This document shows positions 17,068-25,912 of a stretch of DNA of 64,000 bases, one piece after another. The position numbers and the translations under genes are program-made. This stretch comes from Bog-159 sp963709155 (lineage in GTDB: Bacteria > Acidobacteriota > Terriglobia > Bryobacterales > Bryobacteraceae), in assembly GCA_963709155.1 (NCBI GenBank), contig CAVPVD010000007.1, positions 2,294,001-2,358,000 of the forward strand, written 5' to 3'. The notes under the pieces are model-generated. The model was not told the origin of the DNA and made no database searches. It was given only the letters and a program-made list of their open reading frames with translations. Every line of letters begins with the position of its first letter. Position 1 is the stretch's first letter.

Positions 17068-20000
17068 ATGCGACTGGTGCTGGCCGCCCTCAGCCGTCCC
17101 CTTACCATAGTCGTGGCGCTGGTCGCGATCGCGCTGTGCGCGATCCTGGCCATCGAACGCATGCCCGTAGATATCTTTCCCCAAGTCGGCGATCCCGCGA
17201 TTTACGTGGCGCAGCCTTACGGCGGCATGGACCCGGCCCAGATGGAAGGCTACCTGACTTACTACTACGAGTATCACTTCCTCTACATCACCGGCATCGA
17301 CCACGTGGAGAGCAAAAGCATTCAGGGCGCGGCCCTCATGAAACTCGTATTCCATCCGGATACCAACATGAGCCAGGCGATGTCTGAGACGGTCGGATAC
17401 GTGAACCGCGCACGATCGTTCATGCCGCCGGGGACCGTGCCCCCGTTCATCACCCGCTTCGATGCCGGCAGCGTGGCGGTGGGCCTGTTGGTTTTCAGCA
17501 GCGCAACGCACTCGCAGGGCGAGATGCAGGATTTCGCGATCAATCGGGTCCGCCCTTTGTTCGCCACTCTGCCCGGCGTTTCCGCGCCTCCGCCGTTCGG
17601 AGGGAATCAACGGACTATCGTGGTGATGCTCGATCCGGCCAAGTTGCGCCAGTACCGCATCTCGCCCGAGGAGGCTATCGCCGCGGTCAGCCGGTCCAGC
17701 GTGGTCATGCCTTCCGGCAATATGTATACCGGCCAGATCGAGCGCATCGCGCGCACCAACTCCGCGTTGGGCGCCAGCCTGCCGGACCTGCTCAGCACGC
17801 CGATCCGGCCAGTGTCGGGCGCGACCGTGTATCTGCGCGACATTGGCACCATCGACAACGGCACCGACCTGGTCACCGCCTACGCCCACGTGAACGGAAA
17901 GCGCACGGTCTACATTCCGGTTACCAAGCGGTCCGACGCGTCCACGCTGGCCGTGATCGACGCTGTAAAGTCGGCCATTCCCGACTTCAAGAAGGCCGTG
18001 CCGGAGGATGTGGACGTCAGCCTGCAATTCGACCAGTCCGTTTACGTCACCCATTCGCTGCGCGGCCTGGTGATCGAAGGGCTGCTGGGCGCGGCCCTCA
18101 CGGGCCTGATGGTATTGATCTTCCTAAGAGACTGGCGCAGCGCGCTCATCGTCATTCTGAATATCCCGTTCGCCCTGCTGGCCGCCGTGATCATGCTGTG
18201 GGCGGCCGGCCAGACCATCAATATCATGACGCTGGGCGGCCTGGCGCTGGCGGTCGGCGTCCTGGTGGACGAGGCCACCGTGGAAATCGAGAACATTCAT
18301 AGCCAGATGCTCCCCGGCGTTTCGCGCGCCCGCGCGGTGGTGGAAGCGTGCAGCCGCACGGCCATGGCGCGGCTGCTATCGATGTTCTGTATTCTGGCCG
18401 TGTTTGTGCCGTCTTTCTTTATGATCGGGGTCGGCCGCCAGCTTTTTGTGCCGTTGTCGCTGGCAGTGGCTTTCTCCATGATCGCGTCGTACTTGCTGTC
18501 GAGCAGCCTGGTGCCGGTGTTTTCCACCTGGCTGATGCGGGAAGCGCACCGCGGCGAAGAGCGCGAAGGCCTGTTCGGACGTCTGCGTTCCTTCTACGAG
18601 CGCTATCTGAACGGCGTTTTGCGGTTCCGCTGGCCGTTGGCGATTGTTTATCTAGTATCCGCGGCCGCCCTCTTGTATGTGTTCCTGCCGCACTTGGGAA
18701 CCGAGTTGTTTCCCGACGCGAATGCTCCTCTACTGCGTATCCGGCTGCGCGCGCCTGCCGGCACGCGGATTGAAGAGACCGAACGCATCGTGCTGCGCGC
18801 GCTCGCGGTGATCGAGCGCGAGGCCGGCCGGGATAATGTGCGAATCACCAGCGACTTTGTGGGCCTGATCCCTTCCAGCTATCCCGTGGACCTGATTCAC
18901 CTCTTCACCAGCGGGCCGCAGGAAGCCATCATCCAGGTGGCGCTGAATCCCGATGCCCCGCGCGGCGAGCCGCTGCGCGAACGGCTCCGCGATGCCCTGC
19001 ACCGCGGTTTGCCGGACACGCAGATTTCTTTCGAAGCCGCCGATATCGTGACGCAGGTGATGAGCTTCGGTTCGCCGACCCCCGTCGAAATCGCGGTGCA
19101 GGGAGTCAGCCTGCAGAACGATTACGCCTACGCGCAGAAGGTACAGGCGAAATTGGCGGATCTCCACTTCCTGCGCGACCTGCAATTCGCGCAGGAGAAT
19201 AACTACCCGACGCTCGACATCACCATCGACCGCGAGCGTTCCGGCCAATTCGGCCTGACCATGGCCGACGTGGTGCACTCCGTAGTGCCCGCGACGTCGT
19301 CTTCGCGGTTCACCGATCCGAATTACTGGCGCGATCCGAATACGGGCAATGCCTTCCAGATCCAGGTGGAACTACCCCAGAATCAGATGCAGAGCATCGC
19401 CCAGGTGGGCGCCATTCCGGTGATGCCGGCGGGCGCCCCCAAGCCGTTGCTTGAAGACATAGCCAGCCTGAAGCCGGGCAGCATGCCGGGCGAGATCGAC
19501 CGTTATAATGGCCAGCGCGTGGTGAGCCTGACGGCGAATCTTCACGGCGCCACGTTGGGGGAGGCGGCCGCCGCTCTCAATCGGGCCGTAGTGTCCGCGG
19601 GCGCACCGCCGCGCGGCGTCTCCGTCCGCATTCGCGGCGAGATTCCGGCGCTCGAACAGACCCTCGCCGGATTGCGCATCGGACTGCTGCTGGCGGTGGC
19701 CGTGATTTTTCTGCTGCTCTCGGCGAATTTTCAATCCGTGCGGCTGGCGCTGGCGATCGTGCTGACGGTGCCGGCTGTGCTCTGCGGGGTCCTGTCGATG
19801 CTCCTGGCCACCGGCACTACGCTCAACATCCAGTCGTTCATGGGCGCCATCATGGCGATCGGAATCGCCGTGGCCAATTCCATCCTGCTGGTCACCTTCG
19901 CCGAGCACGCGCGCCACGCCGGGCGCCCGATTCTGGAGGCCACGCGCGAAGGCGCCGGCGGCCGCCTACGTGCCGTGCTGATGACCGCCGCGGCCATGAT

Positions 20001-20214
20001 TTTTGGCATGCTGCCCATGGCTATCGGATTCGGCGAGGGCGGCGCGCAATCCGCGCCGCTGGGCCGCGCAGTGATCGGCGGACTGCTGGTTTCGACATTT
20101 GCGACCCTGACGATTCTGCCTGCGATCTACGCGATCCTGCAGCGGAAAGCTGCCGTCAGTTCGCCGTCGCTCAACCCAATGGATCCAACGAGCCGATATT
20201 ATGATGCCACGTAA
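17068..20214 (+). CDS. RND-family efflux transporter permease (AcrB/HAE1-like)
   Basis: 1048 residues from the ATG two bases after the TolC-like stop. It has the RND pattern of one N-terminal helix, a large periplasmic loop, six helices, a second loop and the last helices. Markers are PVDIFPQVGDPAIYV, the TM4 sequence GGLALAVGVLVDEATVEIENI with its acidic proton-relay region, and GAIMAIGIAVANSILLVTF in the second half. It exports drugs or other amphiphiles using proton influx. The family is clear; the substrate is unknown. Confidence 0.93.
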   Translation: MRLVLAALSRPLTIVVALVAIALCAILAIERMPVDIFPQVGDPAIYVAQPYGGMDPAQMEGYLTYYYEYHFLYITGIDHVESKSIQGAALMKLVFHPDTNMSQAMSETVGYVNRARSFMPPGTVPPFITRFDAGSVAVGLLVFSSATHSQGEMQDFAINRVRPLFATLPGVSAPPPFGGNQRTIVVMLDPAKLRQYRISPEEAIAAVSRSSVVMPSGNMYTGQIERIARTNSALGASLPDLLSTPIRPVSGATVYLRDIGTIDNGTDLVTAYAHVNGKRTVYIPVTKRSDASTLAVIDAVKSAIPDFKKAVPEDVDVSLQFDQSVYVTHSLRGLVIEGLLGAALTGLMVLIFLRDWRSALIVILNIPFALLAAVIMLWAAGQTINIMTLGGLALAVGVLVDEATVEIENIHSQMLPGVSRARAVVEACSRTAMARLLSMFCILAVFVPSFFMIGVGRQLFVPLSLAVAFSMIASYLLSSSLVPVFSTWLMREAHRGEEREGLFGRLRSFYERYLNGVLRFRWPLAIVYLVSAAALLYVFLPHLGTELFPDANAPLLRIRLRAPAGTRIEETERIVLRALAVIEREAGRDNVRITSDFVGLIPSSYPVDLIHLFTSGPQEAIIQVALNPDAPRGEPLRERLRDALHRGLPDTQISFEAADIVTQVMSFGSPTPVEIAVQGVSLQNDYAYAQKVQAKLADLHFLRDLQFAQENNYPTLDITIDRERSGQFGLTMADVVHSVVPATSSSRFTDPNYWRDPNTGNAFQIQVELPQNQMQSIAQVGAIPVMPAGAPKPLLEDIASLKPGSMPGEIDRYNGQRVVSLTANLHGATLGEAAAALNRAVVSAGAPPRGVSVRIRGEIPALEQTLAGLRIGLLLAVAVIFLLLSANFQSVRLALAIVLTVPAVLCGVLSMLLATGTTLNIQSFMGAIMAIGIAVANSILLVTFAEHARHAGRPILEATREGAGGRLRAVLMTAAAMIFGMLPMAIGFGEGGAQSAPLGRAVIGGLLVSTFATLTILPAIYAILQRKAAVSSPSLNPMDPTSRYYDAT

Positions 20215-21289
20215 CGTCTTCCGTGGGGCAGCCCTGCTCCTGGCGCTGGCGCCCCTCTGCGCGCAAACTATCGACCTCGTCGCGGTCGTTTCCAAACCTG
20301 TCTCCCGCACCGTCGACCTGCCCGCCGAGATCCAGCCGTATCTGACGGTCTCGCTGCACGCGAAGGTGCCGGGTTACGTGGAACGCGTGCTGGTCGATCG
20401 CGGGAGCCTGGTGAAGCAGGGCGAACTGCTCGCCGAACTGAGCGCTCCCGAGTTGCAGGCCCAGATCGCGGAAGCCGAGTCTAAGGTACAATCCGCCGAA
20501 TCCGAGAAAGTGCAAGCCGAGGCGCAGCTAGCTGCGGCGCAAAGCACCTACGACGGCCTCCGCAAAGCCGCAGAAACGCCAGGCGCGGTGGCCGGCAACG
20601 AAGTGATCCAGTCGCAGAAACAGGTGGAAGCCGCCGAAGCCTTGGTGCGCGCGCGTACCCAAGCCCGCCAGTCCGCGGACGCGGCGGTGCGCTCCCGGAA
20701 AGACATGCAGGCTTACCTCAAAATCAGCGCGCCATTCCACGGCGTCGTCACGGATCGCTTCGTGCATCCCGGCGCACTCGTCGGGCCCGGCGCGGATCCC
20801 GTGCTGCTCGTGATCCAGCAGATCTCGCGCCTCCGGATTGTCGTTCCCGTACCCGAAGAAAACGTGAGCGGGATGGCGCGCGGCGCGGCCATTCCGTTTC
20901 GCGTGCCTGCATACCCTGAACGCGTGTACACTGGAACCGTGGCCCGCATCGCCCACGCGCTCGATCCTAAAACCCGCACCATGCCGGTGGAACTGGATGT
21001 TTTGAACCGCGACGGCAGTCTCGCGCCCGGCATGTATCCCAGCGTGAAATGGCCCGTTCGGCGCGAACATCCCGCGCTCTTCGTCCCCAAGACCAGCGTG
21101 GTCACCACCACCGAGCGTACCTTCGTCATTCGCGCGCGGGGCGGCCACGCCGAGTGGGTGGATGTGAAAAAGGGCGCCGCGGATGGCGATCTGGTCGAGG
21201 TGAGCGGCGCGCTCGCGGCCGGCGACCGGGTGGTCCGCCGCGGCACCGACGAGTTGCGTGACAGCGCGCCCTTGGGCGGCGCGAAGTGA
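20201..21289 (+). CDS. RND efflux periplasmic adaptor (membrane fusion protein)
   Basis: 362 residues with a signal peptide (MPRNVFRGAALLLALAPLCAQ). Typical adaptor parts are a lipoyl half-motif with KVPGYVERVLVDRGSLVKQG, an alpha-hairpin of about 80 residues rich in Ala, Glu and Gln, a beta-barrel, and the membrane-proximal end. It links the RND pump to the TolC-like duct. It overlaps the pump gene by 14 bp. The order outer membrane protein, pump, adaptor is less common than adaptor first. Confidence 0.92.
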   Translation: MMPRNVFRGAALLLALAPLCAQTIDLVAVVSKPVSRTVDLPAEIQPYLTVSLHAKVPGYVERVLVDRGSLVKQGELLAELSAPELQAQIAEAESKVQSAESEKVQAEAQLAAAQSTYDGLRKAAETPGAVAGNEVIQSQKQVEAAEALVRARTQARQSADAAVRSRKDMQAYLKISAPFHGVVTDRFVHPGALVGPGADPVLLVIQQISRLRIVVPVPEENVSGMARGAAIPFRVPAYPERVYTGTVARIAHALDPKTRTMPVELDVLNRDGSLAPGMYPSVKWPVRREHPALFVPKTSVVTTTERTFVIRARGGHAEWVDVKKGAADGDLVEVSGALAAGDRVVRRGTDELRDSAPLGGAK

Positions 21290-22467
21290 CCTCGCGCCGC
21301 GGCCTGTTCACCACTGTCCTTTCCGGCGTCGCGGCCCTGGCCCTGCCGGCGCGCCGTCCGATTTTCGCCTATGCCGGCAGCTATAGTTCGCCGCAAGGCC
21401 CCGAGGGCAGCCACGGAAATGGACAGGGCATCTACCTGTTTGAAATGAACCCGGAAACCGGGGCGCTCTCGCAACGCGAAGTCTTCGCGAACGGCGCGAA
21501 CCCGTCGTGGCTGGCCTTCGATCGCACCCATACCCACCTTTACTCCGCCAACGAGACGGCCGATGGCTCAGTCGGCGCATACGCGATCGATGCCGCGAGC
21601 GGGCGGCTTGCGCTACTCAATACCGCCAGTTCGCGGGGCGCCGGTCCCGCGCATCTCAGCGTGCACCCCTCCGGCAAATACGTGTTGGTGGCTAATTACG
21701 CCGGCGGCACGGTGTCGGTGCTGCCCATCCTTTCCCGGGGCGAACTGGGCCCGGCCACCGACGTCAAGCACGATCAGGGACCGGTTGGCCCGGTGCATGC
21801 GGCCAGCGCGCCGCCGGGGAGTTTCGCCATCAGCGGACACGATGCCGTGCATGCCCACATGATCCAATCCGATCCTTCGGGACGGTTCGTGTTCTCGGCC
21901 GACCTGGCCCTGGACCGCATTCTGATCTGGAAGTTCGACGCGGCGCGCGGCACACTCTCACCCAACGATCCGCCGTGGGTGGCGCTGCCGCCGGGAGACG
22001 GTCCGCGCCATTTCGTTTTTCACCCTAACGGCCGCTGGTTCTACTCCTTGCAGGAAGAGGCTTCCACGTTGGCGGCCTTCGACTATGACGCGGCGCGCGG
22101 CAGCCTGGCGCCGAAGCAGACCGTCTCCACCTTGCCGAAAGGTTTCGCCGGCACGAGTTTCACGTCGGAGGTTTCGATTTCTCCCGATGCGCGATTCGTG
22201 TACGCAGCCAACCGCCTGCACGACACCATCGCCTGGTTCTCTATCGGCGGCGACGGGAAACTCATATTCGCCGGCGAGGAGTGGACGCGCGGCGACTATC
22301 CGCGCAGTTTCACCATCGATCCCAGCGGAACCTTCCTGTACACGTGCAACCAGCGCGGGGACGCCATCGCCTGCTTTCGAGTCACCCGGAAAACGGGCGC
22401 CCTGACGTTCACCGGCCACTATACGCCGGTCGGCACCCCCGCCATCATTGTGTTTCGACCGCGATGA
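21286..22467 (+). CDS. Tat-exported lactonase/6-phosphogluconolactonase-like beta-propeller
   Basis: 393 residues from a GTG that overlaps the adaptor stop. The N-terminus TSRRGLFTTVLSG followed by a hydrophobic Ala/Leu stretch is a twin-arginine signal. The mature part is a seven-bladed propeller of the YbhE/Pgl lactonase family, with GIYLFEMNPETGALS, GAGPAHLSVHPSGKYVLVAN, VHAHMIQSDPSGRFVF and GPRHFVFHPNGRW. Export suggests it is not the cytosolic pentose phosphate enzyme. It may act on an extracytoplasmic lactone. Its place as last gene of an efflux operon is unusual. Confidence 0.85.
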   Translation: MTSRRGLFTTVLSGVAALALPARRPIFAYAGSYSSPQGPEGSHGNGQGIYLFEMNPETGALSQREVFANGANPSWLAFDRTHTHLYSANETADGSVGAYAIDAASGRLALLNTASSRGAGPAHLSVHPSGKYVLVANYAGGTVSVLPILSRGELGPATDVKHDQGPVGPVHAASAPPGSFAISGHDAVHAHMIQSDPSGRFVFSADLALDRILIWKFDAARGTLSPNDPPWVALPPGDGPRHFVFHPNGRWFYSLQEEASTLAAFDYDAARGSLAPKQTVSTLPKGFAGTSFTSEVSISPDARFVYAANRLHDTIAWFSIGGDGKLIFAGEEWTRGDYPRSFTIDPSGTFLYTCNQRGDAIACFRVTRKTGALTFTGHYTPVGTPAIIVFRPR

Positions 22468-22473
22468 AGCTCA

Positions 22474-22542
22474 ATTGGAGGGCGGCCAATACTGGCCGCA
22501 GCCGGCTTTCGAGCCGGCTTGGCCGCCTGGAAAGGCGGCTGC
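22474..22542. repeat. Triple-hairpin intergenic repeat
   Basis: Three consecutive stems: GCGGCCA/TGGCCGC (22482-22499, loop ATAC), AGCCGGCT/AGCCGGCT (22500-22519, loop TTCG), and GCCGCC/GGCGGC (22522-22539). The left end carries the GGAGGGCGGCCAAT core shared with 5139 and 30836. It lies just after the lactonase stop, so it may also terminate the efflux operon, but no T-tract follows. Confidence 0.65.
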
Positions 22543-22625
22543 GGGCATGATTGCCGTACGTCTTCGCACCAACCGCCAAGCTATCCATTTGCATGGCGAA
22601 ATGCGCAAGGGGTACGCTGCCAGAT

Positions 22626-23516
22626 ATGCAGGCGACAGGTAGTGAGATTCTCGAAACCCTTGACATCACTTCCTGGCAAGGGCCGATCCCACGCGAAGCC
22701 GGGGCCAAAGCCGCGGATGCGCTAGAAACGGGAAAGCTCCTTTACGTTCCGCATCTCCCTTTCGAACTGTCCGGGCAAGAGCGCCGGTTCCTCTCGCCGG
22801 TTTACCTGGACGGCAAATCGAAAAACATCAGCTTCCGCCCCGGCTCCGGCGTTTTGCGCGGGACTGGTTGCCAGGGAGCCGAGCGCGATGCCATGCTCGG
22901 CATGTTGGAGCGATACTACATTCAGTCTGCCGGCCTGCTGAAAGCCCTCGTTCCGGATTATGGACCGCATTTAATACCGGGATTCACCAGCTTCCGGCCG
23001 GCCGAAATCGTCGGCCGAGCCAGCTCATGGCGGCACGACGATACCAGGCTGCATGTGGACGCCTTTCCTTCCAGGCCGATGCAAGGCCTGCGCATTCTTC
23101 GGGTTTTTACGAATGTAAACCCGCGGATGCCCCGCCATTGGCGCGTGGGAGAACCATTCGAGCGGGTTGCGGCCAGGTTCCTGCCGGACATCCGGCCGCC
23201 TCTACCGGGATCGTCATGGCTGCTCTACCGGCTGCGGATCGTCAAGGGGAGGCGAACGGGATACGACCACTTCATGCTCGGCATTCATGACCGGATGAAA
23301 GCCGACCCAAGCTATCAGTCTCATGTTCCCCAGACGCCGATTGCCTTACCGGCCGGCGCGACCTGGGCCTGCTTCACGGATGCGGTGTCGCACGCCGCCA
23401 TGTCCGGCCAGTTCGCATTGGAGCAGACCTTTTATTTGCCGGTCGCCGCAATGAAGGATCCGGAGAACTCGCCGTTGCGCGTATTGGAACGGCTGGCGGG
23501 CCGCAAGCTCGCTTAA
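22626..23516 (+). CDS. Kdo hydroxylase-family Fe(II)/2-oxoglutarate dioxygenase
   Basis: 296 residues from the ATG at 22626; an in-frame ATG at 22593 is possible. The sequence SSWRHDDTRLHVDAFPSRP followed by LRILRVFTNVNP matches the Kdo 3-hydroxylase (KdoO) family. His and Asp of HVD are the expected iron ligands. These enzymes hydroxylate Kdo in the inner core of lipopolysaccharide, which implies lipid A/Kdo biosynthesis elsewhere in the genome. It stands as a single gene here. The family call rests on memory of the motif pattern. Confidence 0.8.
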   Translation: MQATGSEILETLDITSWQGPIPREAGAKAADALETGKLLYVPHLPFELSGQERRFLSPVYLDGKSKNISFRPGSGVLRGTGCQGAERDAMLGMLERYYIQSAGLLKALVPDYGPHLIPGFTSFRPAEIVGRASSWRHDDTRLHVDAFPSRPMQGLRILRVFTNVNPRMPRHWRVGEPFERVAARFLPDIRPPLPGSSWLLYRLRIVKGRRTGYDHFMLGIHDRMKADPSYQSHVPQTPIALPAGATWACFTDAVSHAAMSGQFALEQTFYLPVAAMKDPENSPLRVLERLAGRKLA

Positions 23517-23560
23517 GGCGGCCGGCGTCCACCTGGCTTACAATAATTAAGCTAAGCCGC

Positions 23561-24019
23561 ATGTACTTTGTCACCGTGATTTTGCTGTTGCTGGTCCTCC
23601 CGCTGGCGTCGGTGGCCATCGAGGCCCTCCGCTGGGGCGCGGACGTTCCGTACCTGCTTCTGATCGGAAAATGGTTCGTCTTTTGGGCGGTGGGAGTCCG
23701 GCTCGCGATTGCCGGTGTCCGCCAGGTGTTTCAGCCATCGTTCACCGCCATCGAGATTTTTGAGATTCACGAGCCCAAAGCGTTCGTAATCGTGCGCGAA
23801 CTGGGGTTCGCGAACCTATCGATGGGGTTTCTTGGTTTGTGCAGCCTGTGGCATAAGCAATGGGTGGTCCCGGCCGCCATCGTGGGCGGCCTTTATTATG
23901 GTCTGGCGGGGCTGGGACACATCGCACAAAAGCGGAAGAACGCCAAGGAATACACGGCCATGATTACCGACCTGCTTGCATTTGCCGTGCTGCTGACATT
24001 CGTGTGGCGCTCTTCATGA
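23561..24019 (+). CDS. Small integral membrane protein (possibly DUF6790 family)
   Basis: 152 residues with four hydrophobic segments: residues 3-20, 33-55, about 88-118 and 133-148. The short motif FEIHEPKAFVIVRELGFANLS in the middle is the most conserved-looking part. The layout resembles the DUF6790 membrane family. No catalytic motif is visible and the function is unknown. It lies between the Kdo hydroxylase gene and a VOC-domain gene, 44 bp and 27 bp away. Confidence 0.65.
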   Translation: MYFVTVILLLLVLPLASVAIEALRWGADVPYLLLIGKWFVFWAVGVRLAIAGVRQVFQPSFTAIEIFEIHEPKAFVIVRELGFANLSMGFLGLCSLWHKQWVVPAAIVGGLYYGLAGLGHIAQKRKNAKEYTAMITDLLAFAVLLTFVWRSS

Positions 24020-24046
24020 GCGGAAAGGTGACACACTGAAGATTCC

Positions 24047-24835
24047 ATGGAAACACGCGTCCTCTGCTCCGCTCTGTCCCTCCTCTCGGTCGCCGCTGGT
24101 GCGTTTGCCCAGTTGGCCGCCCCCAACGCCGCCGGCGTCTCGATGGGACACTACCACCTGAATGTACGCGATCTGGATGCTCACCGCGTCTTTTGGACCA
24201 CCCTCGGTGGCACGCCGGTCAAACTCGGCGATATGCAGGCGATCATGTTCCCGGACGTGCTGGTCCTCTGTCGCAAAGCCGATCCCACCGGCGGCACGGA
24301 AGGCAGCGTAATCGGCCACATCGGATTTCGCGTCAAGGATCTGCACGCGTCGCTCGAAAAGTGGCGCGCCGCCGGGCTGAAGATCATACCCGGCGCCAGC
24401 CCGCACCAGGCATTCGTGATCGCGCCCGACGAGATTCGCATCGAGATGACCGAGGACGCCTCTCTGGAAGTCCCCATAGCCAACCACCACATCCACTTCT
24501 ATACCGGCTCCGTCGAGGATACCAAGGCCTGGTACGTCAAGACGTTTGGCGCCAAACCGGGAACGCGCGGACCTTTTCAGGCCGCCGACCTGCCCGGCGT
24601 AAACCTGACTTTCTCCCTGGCGGCCACCCCGGTGGTGGGAACCAAGGGCCGCGCCCTCGATCATATCGGCTTTGAAGTCAAGGACCTGGAAGCTTTTTGC
24701 CGGAAGCTGGAGGCGGAAGGCGCGAAGTTCGACCTGCCCTACAAGAAGATACCGGCGCTGGGGCTCTCCATCGCCTTCCTGACCGATCCCTGGGGGACGA
24801 ATATCGAGTTGACCGAAGGCCTGAACCGTTTATAA
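24047..24835 (+). CDS. Secreted VOC-superfamily (glyoxalase/dioxygenase fold) protein
   Basis: 262 residues with a signal peptide (LCSALSLLSVAAGAFAQ). Two glyoxalase-like modules follow. The first begins GHYHLNVRDLDAHRVFW and the second NHHIHFYTGSVEDTKAWYVK; the latter ends LTDPWGTNIELTEGL. His and Glu at the expected places suggest that metal binding is possible. Export of a VOC protein is common in Acidobacteria. The substrate is unknown. Confidence 0.82.
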   Translation: METRVLCSALSLLSVAAGAFAQLAAPNAAGVSMGHYHLNVRDLDAHRVFWTTLGGTPVKLGDMQAIMFPDVLVLCRKADPTGGTEGSVIGHIGFRVKDLHASLEKWRAAGLKIIPGASPHQAFVIAPDEIRIEMTEDASLEVPIANHHIHFYTGSVEDTKAWYVKTFGAKPGTRGPFQAADLPGVNLTFSLAATPVVGTKGRALDHIGFEVKDLEAFCRKLEAEGAKFDLPYKKIPALGLSIAFLTDPWGTNIELTEGLNRL

Positions 24836-24883
24836 ACATTTTGCCCGGTTCCGCCGTCTAACCAGTTTACGAAAGGCCGCGCT

Positions 24884-25912
24884 ATGCAGTTATCCCCTAA
24901 GCCGTTGCTGTGGTGTGCGCTCTTCGCCTTTTCTGTGTCATGTGGACGCAGTCCGGCTCCCCTGGGGCCCGAAGCCCGCGTGGTGCATGCCGCGGCCAAG
25001 CCGAGCCAACCGGCCGCGCGCCGGGAAGTGCGCTTAACGGGGACCGTCCAGGCCGTCCACTTTTTTACCGTGCAGACTCCGCAGCTCGGCAACCAGGGAG
25101 GCCGGGTTACGCTGACCAAACTGATCGAGAACGGCGTGCGCGTGAAGGCCGGCGACATTCTCGCAGAATTCGACCGCACCCAGGAATTGGACAATGCGCG
25201 CGATGCCAGGGCCAAATTCGACGACCTCTCCCACCAGGTGGAGCAGCGCCAGGCACAAAATCGCGCGGATGCCGCCAAGCGCGCGTCGGATTTGCAGTCG
25301 GCCGAAGCGGATCTGGCCAAGGCTGAGCTCGAACTGCGCAAAGGGCCGCTGCTGAGCGAGATTGACCGGCTAAAGAACGAAGTGAAGGCGGAAGCCGCAA
25401 AGGAGCACGTCGCCAGCCTGAAGAAATCCAGCGCATTTCACGACCAGTCGGATGCCGCTGCCGTGCGCATTCTGGAATTGCAGCGGGACCGCCAGAAAGT
25501 CAGCCTGGATCGCGCGCTGAGCAACGCGGATAAGCTTGAAATTCACGCTCCGCTCGACGGCATGGTGGCGCTCGAAAGCGTTTGGCGGAACAGCAGCATG
25601 GGTAAGGCCCAGGAAGGCGATCAGCTTTGGCCCGGCCAGCCCCTGATCCGGCTTTTCGATCCGTCGGAAATGGAGGTCCGCGCGCAGGTCGGCGAGCCCG
25701 ACGACGCCTCGCTGACTCCCGGCTGCCACGCTACGGTGCAGTTGGATGCCTATCCGGACCTCAGCTTCGAGGCGCACCTGGTTTCGGCCAGCCCTGTGGC
25801 CTCATCCGCTCTGGGCAGTCCGATCAAGACCTTCACCGCACGTTTCCGCCTGGACAAGAGCGATCCGCACCTGCTCCCGGACCTCTCTGCGGCGGTGGTG
25901 CTGCAACCATGA
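24884..25912 (+). CDS. HlyD/MacA-type adaptor, probable lipoprotein (first of three)
   Basis: 342 residues. The N-terminal FAFSVSC followed by GRS resembles a lipobox, so it is probably lipid-anchored. The lipoyl-type region is VTLTKLIENGVRVKAGDILAE, then a coiled-coil hairpin (about 100-200) and a beta-barrel. It overlaps the next adaptor gene by ATGA and starts the four-gene unit at 24.9-29.8 kb. Adaptors of this type link inner membrane transporters to TolC-like ducts. Confidence 0.85.
   Translation: MQLSPKPLLWCALFAFSVSCGRSPAPLGPEARVVHAAAKPSQPAARREVRLTGTVQAVHFFTVQTPQLGNQGGRVTLTKLIENGVRVKAGDILAEFDRTQELDNARDARAKFDDLSHQVEQRQAQNRADAAKRASDLQSAEADLAKAELELRKGPLLSEIDRLKNEVKAEAAKEHVASLKKSSAFHDQSDAAAVRILELQRDRQKVSLDRALSNADKLEIHAPLDGMVALESVWRNSSMGKAQEGDQLWPGQPLIRLFDPSEMEVRAQVGEPDDASLTPGCHATVQLDAYPDLSFEAHLVSASPVASSALGSPIKTFTARFRLDKSDPHLLPDLSAAVVLQP

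Noticed and set aside
22530..22625. Start of the Kdo hydroxylase at 22551
   Set aside because: The extra N-terminus (PYVFAPTAKLSIC) overlaps the hairpin repeat region and has no ribosome binding site; 22626 or 22593 is more likely.
25627..25908. N-terminal extension of the second adaptor
   Set aside because: It overlaps the first adaptor gene in another frame and lacks domain similarity; the ATG at 25909 starts just before a membrane helix.
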